Positions 32,751 to 36,590 of a stretch of DNA of 36,590 bases are shown piece by piece. Below the pieces are notes generated by a model, which had not been told where the DNA came from, did not search any database, and saw only the letters and a program-made list of their open reading frames with translations. The stretch lies in NCBI GenBank assembly GCA_937916195.1, contig CALFTO010000092.1, forward strand, positions 1-36,590. The letters are read 5' to 3'. Every line of letters starts with the position of its first letter. The stretch's first letter is position 1. Made by a program: the position numbers and the translations under genes. The DNA comes from an uncultured Clostridia bacterium. Its GTDB lineage: Bacteria > Bacillota > Clostridia > Oscillospirales > Acutalibacteraceae.

Positions 32751-35546
32751 TTAAATCTTTTTAATAAAGGGCAATGCGGACAATACTACTGACCAAACTG
32801 CCTGATATATAATAATCTGCCAAACGCCAACCTGTGCAAGTCCTGAAAGGAATGCAAGCAAAACTACGCCTGCAACACCTAAAAATGCTGCAACAAACTG
32901 AATTACGCGTGCTATATTAACAAAATTGTTTATTTCAAATGAAGCGTGAAGTGACATAAGCATAGTCTTTATACCACCACGGTGAATAATCTTTGCGTCG
33001 GCACGCTCTGCCTCGTTATTTTTAACCTTTGTGAACATCTCGCCTGCAACGGGGTTAATTATTTTAACCACATTTGAGGGAAGTCCGAATTCCTGCTCTA
33101 AAAACTGCTCGGTAATGTTTGCGTCAGAAGTTCTGAAAAAGATTGTAAGACCGTCTTTTTCAAGCTCACGCATATATTTTGCAGTTTCTTCGTTTGCCTT
33201 ATACACAACAACGAACATTGCAGAAATTTTACCCTCAATTGCAAGATAAATTACGTTTCTTCCGTCCTGCTTGAATTTTTCTTCCAAATCCTTATCGGGC
33301 ACTTCAACATTGTGGTGAACAAGCAATTCACGGTTACCCACTAATACGCGATGATTGTGAATCCAGCAAGAGCAACCAAGTTTTTCTTCATAAGAAAGAG
33401 ATTCAACGGGGAATAATAACTGACGCTTGCCGTCAATTACACCCTCAAAGATTTCTGCCATTACTCCGCCCGATGCAATAACAACTGACGCGGTGTAAAG
33501 AATTGCCTCGTCAACACGCATTTTGTGATAAATCTTCATACCCTCAATGTTGCAACCGCCCTTTTGGAATGCGTCACAAGCGTCAATCACAACACCGTTG
33601 GAATTAACTGCATCTTCAACCGCACTATAACCGTTGATTACTGCACCCTCTGAATTGAGCTTCTTATTTACTGCGCGAAGATTTACTGTCGCTGAAAGTC
33701 CTGCCGCCATAGGAAGTCCCATAAGCACTACGCCCGCAAAGGTGCTGAAGCCTGCAAAGGCATTTTTTGACACAAAGCCGTAAATCACACCTGCAAGTAA
33801 TGCTACAATTGCAACTGCGGGAACTGCGATATTAAGAAGCGGGCCTGTAACTTCTGCCGAGCGTGAAAGCTCAACAAAGCGTGCAGGAAAGCCTATTCTT
33901 GCGGAATATTTAATATCGGGGTCACCGAGCATAAGACCGCGTGCGATTTCGTTTGCGGTATCCTCATGACCTATATTTTCAACGCTGTGTGGGTCATCAT
34001 TTTCTGCCAGAACTTCAAAATTCTCGGCATCGGTTTTGCAACGAACAAGCTCGCTGACTGCCTTTAAAATCATAGGCACAACCGCCGCGCCTACCATAAG
34101 ATGTGCTGTGGACTCAACATTATCAGTAAATCCAAAGCCTGCAAGACACTGAATAATACCCGCAATTGCTGAAACCGCAATCACCGTATCTGCATCAGCA
34201 GTTTTATTTTTAAGCCCAGCAATTGCATTTTTAAAGCTTGAAAAATTAACCACACAAGCACAAAGCAAAAGAAGCAACTGAACTGCAACATAAACGTATT
34301 CGTTGTTGCCGTAGATTTCAAAATTACCGTTTTCTGCACCTGCAACGGCGGATAATACACACATTACAAAGGCGATAAAAGAAAGGACTGCAAGCTTTAC
34401 AACAATGCTCTTTTTCTCGGTTTCAAAAACCTTGCGTACTGCTTTTTTGTCTTTAGGTCCAAAATATTCGCGAGCAACGTTCACCTTTCTTCTTTCAAAG
34501 CGACGCTTACGACGAACAGGCTCTGCTTCACTTTCATCTTCTTCGTTGGGCTCGTCAACCTCTTGTTTGAAAATAAGGCCGCCTTTTACGAATTCATCAA
34601 CAACGCCCTTGCGTGTTTCACGAAGCTGTGCCTCTGCCTCTTCTTCGGACTGTTGTATTACAGGCTCGTCGTCTGTGAAGCCCTCAAACATAATCTGATT
34701 ATCTTCATCTCTTGAAGACGATAAAACCTCTTCTTTTTCAAGCATATCCTCTGCGGGAACAATTGTGGGCAATGGCTCAAAGCCGTCAGTATTTGAAGAA
34801 GCGGCTCTTTTAACCACAACGCCGGGGGTTTCAATGGTTTTTTGTGGTAATGAATCTAAAAGGGCACGATGCTCCTGTGTTTTTTCAAGATTTTGCACCG
34901 GCTTATTCATAAAATGCTTTCTGTACTTTTCTTCGCCGATAGCAGAGCTCGACAATGCCTCGCCGTCACCTGTTGTGGTGCGAACGACCTTATTTCCTAA
35001 ATTATGAGAGATATTCGGATTATATGCACCGCGAATATCCACTTCGTTAAACATTCTTGTTTTTTCAATTGAAATCTGACTGTCAGCAGTCTTGATTTCG
35101 GGCTTTTTAGCTTCTTCGGGCACTTCTTCGGGGATTTCTTCTGCCTCTACGCTGATTAAAGTACCGTCAGTGGTAAGACCTATTTGACCGTCATCTGTAA
35201 CAGATACGGCTACGTCTTTTTCTTCATCTGCGATTTTCACCACATCGGGAAGCTTGATTTCAAATTTTTTCTTCTCTTCTTCTCGTTTTGATGCAACAAA
35301 AGCTTTAATTGAACTTTCATTTTTCTCTGTATTTTTTTCTTCTGTTACCTCTGTTTTAACGGGTGCAGATACCTTGGGCGGTGCAACCTTCACGGGCTCT
35401 TCTGCCTTTTGTGGCTCTGTTCCCATAATATCTGCAAGAAGTGCATCAATTCGTGCAGAAGAATACTCTTCTACTACATCTTCTCCGTTATATTTTTTTG
35501 CCGTTTCAAGAATATCGTCAATTAACGATTCAGGTATTTTTGCCAT
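32751..35546 (-). CDS. P-type ATPase-like membrane protein with lost catalytic motifs and long acidic N-terminus
   Basis: 931 residues. N-terminal 1-345 is acidic, Pro/Glu-rich and probably disordered, followed by a basic strip RRKRRFERRK (345-354). Eight predicted membrane helices: 381-403, 417-436, 453-472, 481-500, 570-592, 596-618, 875-900 and 905-927, the P1B-ATPase pattern. Between helices 6 and 7 is an N/P-domain-like part: GAVINGYSAVEDAVNSNG then VVIDACDAFQKG, aligned to VVFDKTGTLTxG. Asp655 is kept but KTGTLT is gone. HNHRVLVGNRELL (730-742) is nucleotide-domain-like. FRTSDAN (804-810) replaces TGDN, GDGxNDAP is missing, CPC reads GLPM (610-613), and no TGES is seen in 501-569. So it should not pump by the usual cycle. 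Likely in one operon with mgtC. Confidence 0.8.
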   Translation of the reverse strand: MAKIPESLIDDILETAKKYNGEDVVEEYSSARIDALLADIMGTEPQKAEEPVKVAPPKVSAPVKTEVTEEKNTEKNESSIKAFVASKREEEKKKFEIKLPDVVKIADEEKDVAVSVTDDGQIGLTTDGTLISVEAEEIPEEVPEEAKKPEIKTADSQISIEKTRMFNEVDIRGAYNPNISHNLGNKVVRTTTGDGEALSSSAIGEEKYRKHFMNKPVQNLEKTQEHRALLDSLPQKTIETPGVVVKRAASSNTDGFEPLPTIVPAEDMLEKEEVLSSSRDEDNQIMFEGFTDDEPVIQQSEEEAEAQLRETRKGVVDEFVKGGLIFKQEVDEPNEEDESEAEPVRRKRRFERRKVNVAREYFGPKDKKAVRKVFETEKKSIVVKLAVLSFIAFVMCVLSAVAGAENGNFEIYGNNEYVYVAVQLLLLLCACVVNFSSFKNAIAGLKNKTADADTVIAVSAIAGIIQCLAGFGFTDNVESTAHLMVGAAVVPMILKAVSELVRCKTDAENFEVLAENDDPHSVENIGHEDTANEIARGLMLGDPDIKYSARIGFPARFVELSRSAEVTGPLLNIAVPAVAIVALLAGVIYGFVSKNAFAGFSTFAGVVLMGLPMAAGLSATVNLRAVNKKLNSEGAVINGYSAVEDAVNSNGVVIDACDAFQKGGCNIEGMKIYHKMRVDEAILYTASVVIASGGVMAEIFEGVIDGKRQLLFPVESLSYEEKLGCSCWIHNHRVLVGNRELLVHHNVEVPDKDLEEKFKQDGRNVIYLAIEGKISAMFVVVYKANEETAKYMRELEKDGLTIFFRTSDANITEQFLEQEFGLPSNVVKIINPVAGEMFTKVKNNEAERADAKIIHRGGIKTMLMSLHASFEINNFVNIARVIQFVAAFLGVAGVVLLAFLSGLAQVGVWQIIIYQAVWSVVLSALPFIKKI

Positions 35547-35569
35547 AATAAAATTCCCCCGAATTATTT

Positions 35570-35575
35570 ATTATA
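35570..35575 (-). promoter_or_regulatory. -10 element upstream of the P-type ATPase-like gene
   Basis: Minus strand TATAAT at 35570-35575, 24 bases before the ATG, with GGGGGAA as ribosome site. The -35 region 17 bases upstream is weak (TTAGTT), which suggests activator dependence or a minor promoter. Confidence 0.45.
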
Positions 35576-35649
35576 GTTTAAATTAAAAAACAAACTAAAC
35601 AAGTTCATCTAAAAAATGCTTGAATTTTTGATGAATTTTTGCTTTTTGA

Positions 35650-35680
35650 GACCTCAGGCTTACGAGTGTAAGTCAAGGTC
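35650..35680. repeat. Hairpin element in the rlmB to P-type ATPase-like gap
   Basis: GACCT (35650-35654) pairs with AGGTC (35676-35680) and CTTAC (35659-35663) with GTAAG (35668-35672) around a GAGT loop. No T-run follows on either strand. The rest of the 165-bp gap is AT-rich, with near-repeats of GAATTTTTGATGAATTTTTGC. It may be an interspersed hairpin or a small structured RNA. Confidence 0.4.
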
Positions 35681-35711
35681 GAAAAAGTGAAAATACGCAA
35701 AAAGACTGCAT

Positions 35712-36485
35712 TTATTTTCTTCTGTAAGCGAATTCGTACATTAATATTCCGCCTGCCACAGAAGCATTTAATGAATTGATTTGCCCTTTCATTTTAAGCG
35801 AGATTATAAAATCACACTTTTCACGGACAATACGGCTCATTCCGTCACCCTCTGAGCCGATTACAAGCACTGCTGCGCCGTCAAGGTTTACACTTCGCAC
35901 ATCTTCGCCGCCCATATCAGCACCATAAACCCACATACCTTTTTCTTTAAGGTCATCAAGAGTTGATGCGAGATTTGAAACGCGAGCAACCTTCATATAT
36001 TCAAGCGCGCCTGCACTTGTTTTGCCGACAGTATAGTTAAGTGACGCACTTCTGCGCTTTGGAATGATTATTCCGTGAACACCCGCCGCCTCGGCAGTAC
36101 GAATTATTGCGCCAAGATTGTGAGGGTCTTCAATTCCGTCACAAACCACAATGAACGGTGCTTCGCCTCTCTCTTCGGCAACGGCTAAAATCTCGTCAAC
36201 AGTTGAATAGTCGTGAGCCGCACAGATTGCCGCCACACCCTGATGGTTAGCTTGTCCGCACATAAAGTCGAGCTTTTTGCGGTCAACCTCTTTAATCACA
36301 GCGCCTTTTTCACGACATTCGCCAATGATTTTGCCGACAGAACCGCCCTTTTCACCGCGAACAACATACAAGGTGTCAATTTCGCGGCCCGATTTTATAA
36401 GCTCGGTTACGGCATTTCTGCCGATTATTAAATCCTTTTGTCTTTCTTCTTGGAATTTATCAAATTTTTCTGTTTTCTTGTCCAT
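35712..36485 (-). CDS. rlmB: 23S rRNA (guanosine2251-2'-O)-methyltransferase, RlmB/TrmH family
   Basis: 257 residues from ATG 36485 with GGAGG upstream; an earlier in-frame start at 36506 has none. SpoU-type trefoil-knot methyltransferase with an N-terminal L30e-like substrate domain (IIGRNAVTELIKSGREIDTL). The three knot motifs are intact: NLGAIIRTAEAAGVHGIIIP, VLVIGSEGDGMSRIVREKCD and NSLNASVAGGILMYE. In Bacilli the orthologue (YacO) modifies 23S rRNA near the peptidyl transferase centre. The N-terminal lysine-rich lead (MDKKTEKFDKFQEERQ) is short. Target by homology only. Confidence 0.9.
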   Translation of the reverse strand: MDKKTEKFDKFQEERQKDLIIGRNAVTELIKSGREIDTLYVVRGEKGGSVGKIIGECREKGAVIKEVDRKKLDFMCGQANHQGVAAICAAHDYSTVDEILAVAEERGEAPFIVVCDGIEDPHNLGAIIRTAEAAGVHGIIIPKRRSASLNYTVGKTSAGALEYMKVARVSNLASTLDDLKEKGMWVYGADMGGEDVRSVNLDGAAVLVIGSEGDGMSRIVREKCDFIISLKMKGQINSLNASVAGGILMYEFAYRRK

Positions 36486-36533
36486 TTTAAGCCTCCGTAT
36501 AGGCATAATTACACATAATATTTTTAATAATTT

Positions 36534-36562
36534 ATTATAACAAAAAACACAAGATATTACAA
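36534..36562 (-). promoter_or_regulatory. Promoter of rlmB
   Basis: Minus strand TTGTAA (36557-36562), 17 bases, TATAAT (36534-36539), 49 bases before the ATG. It overlaps the arm of the terminator hairpin that belongs to the gene further right. Confidence 0.6.
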
Positions 36563-36586
36563 TATAAAAATTACAATATCTTGTGT
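36541..36586 (-). terminator. Probable minus-strand terminator of a gene beyond the right edge
   Basis: ACACAAGATATT (36547-36558) and AATATCTTGTGT (36575-36586) are a perfect 12-bp inverted repeat with a 16-nt loop. On the minus strand it is followed by TTTTTTG (complement of 36541-36547). The stem is AT-rich, so weaker than usual. Confidence 0.6.
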
Positions 36587-36590
36587 ATTT

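Noticed and set aside
32751..35546. Functional heavy-metal exporting P-type ATPase
   Set aside because: DKTGT, TGES, TGD, GDGxNDxP and CPC motifs are all absent or altered, so a normal transport cycle is not supported.
35547..35711. M-box (Mg) riboswitch before the mgtC operon
   Set aside because: I could not find the conserved multi-helix pattern or a terminator; only one small hairpin is visible.

Overview
The window looks like chromosomal DNA of a low-to-moderate GC Clostridia bacterium (Bacillota), most likely an uncultured gut member of the Oscillospiraceae/Ruminococcaceae type. Grounds: a Gram-positive PolC replicase, the Firmicutes cluster pyrH-frr-uppS-cdsA-dxr-rseP-ispG-polC, the short HisG plus HisZ form of ATP phosphoribosyltransferase, GGAGG-type ribosome binding sites, dockerin-type calcium loops and small intergenic hairpin repeats. 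The species cannot be fixed from sequence alone. I saw no rRNA, tRNA, CRISPR array, transposase or phage gene.

Layout. 1-1,714 (+): the end of a class III aminotransferase and a two-domain class II aldolase, closed by a strong terminator. 1,796-1,962: a non-coding repeat with inverted ends. 1,988-9,591 (-): an M20 peptidase downstream of a his operon in the order hisZ-G-D-C-B-A-I-E, in which hisH and hisF are both missing. 9,689-19,745 (-): the pyrH-to-polC housekeeping operon (UMP kinase, ribosome recycling, undecaprenyl-PP and CDP-diacylglycerol synthesis, two MEP-pathway enzymes, a site-2 protease, replicative polymerase). 19,950-21,059 (+): a sugar-kinase-like phosphotransferase. 21,114-24,763 (-): a lipoprotein, a serine dehydratase carrying an N-terminal HTH domain, and a secreted leucine-rich-repeat protein ending in dockerin-type loops. 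24,910-28,888 (-): a hexuronate operon uxuA-SDR reductase-kdgK-eda that takes fructuronate via mannonate, KDG and KDPG to pyruvate and glyceraldehyde-3-phosphate. 28,996-30,440: a histidine phosphatase divergent from an XRE regulator. 30,432-36,485 (-): rsmI, a trmN6-like methyltransferase, mgtC, a large P-type-ATPase-like protein with ruined catalytic motifs, and an rlmB-type rRNA methyltransferase.

Most unusual points: (a) PolC has no embedded DnaQ-type 3'-5' exonuclease, and the PHP domain runs straight through the place where it normally sits; (b) a 931-residue P-type ATPase fold that keeps the aligned Asp but lost the rest of DKTGT, as well as TGES, CPC, HP, TGD and GDGxNDxP, sits 18 bases upstream of mgtC and carries a roughly 350-residue acidic N-terminal extension; (c) an HTH-serine dehydratase fusion; (d) a his operon lacking exactly the two genes of the HisHF complex; (e) a plus-strand terminator embedded inside the rsmI coding sequence at the end of a convergent gene pair.

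No stretch above 300 bases lacks a gene. The longest gaps (1,715-1,987, 25,567-25,744, 35,547-35,711 and 19,746-19,949) hold the repeats, hairpins and promoters listed below.
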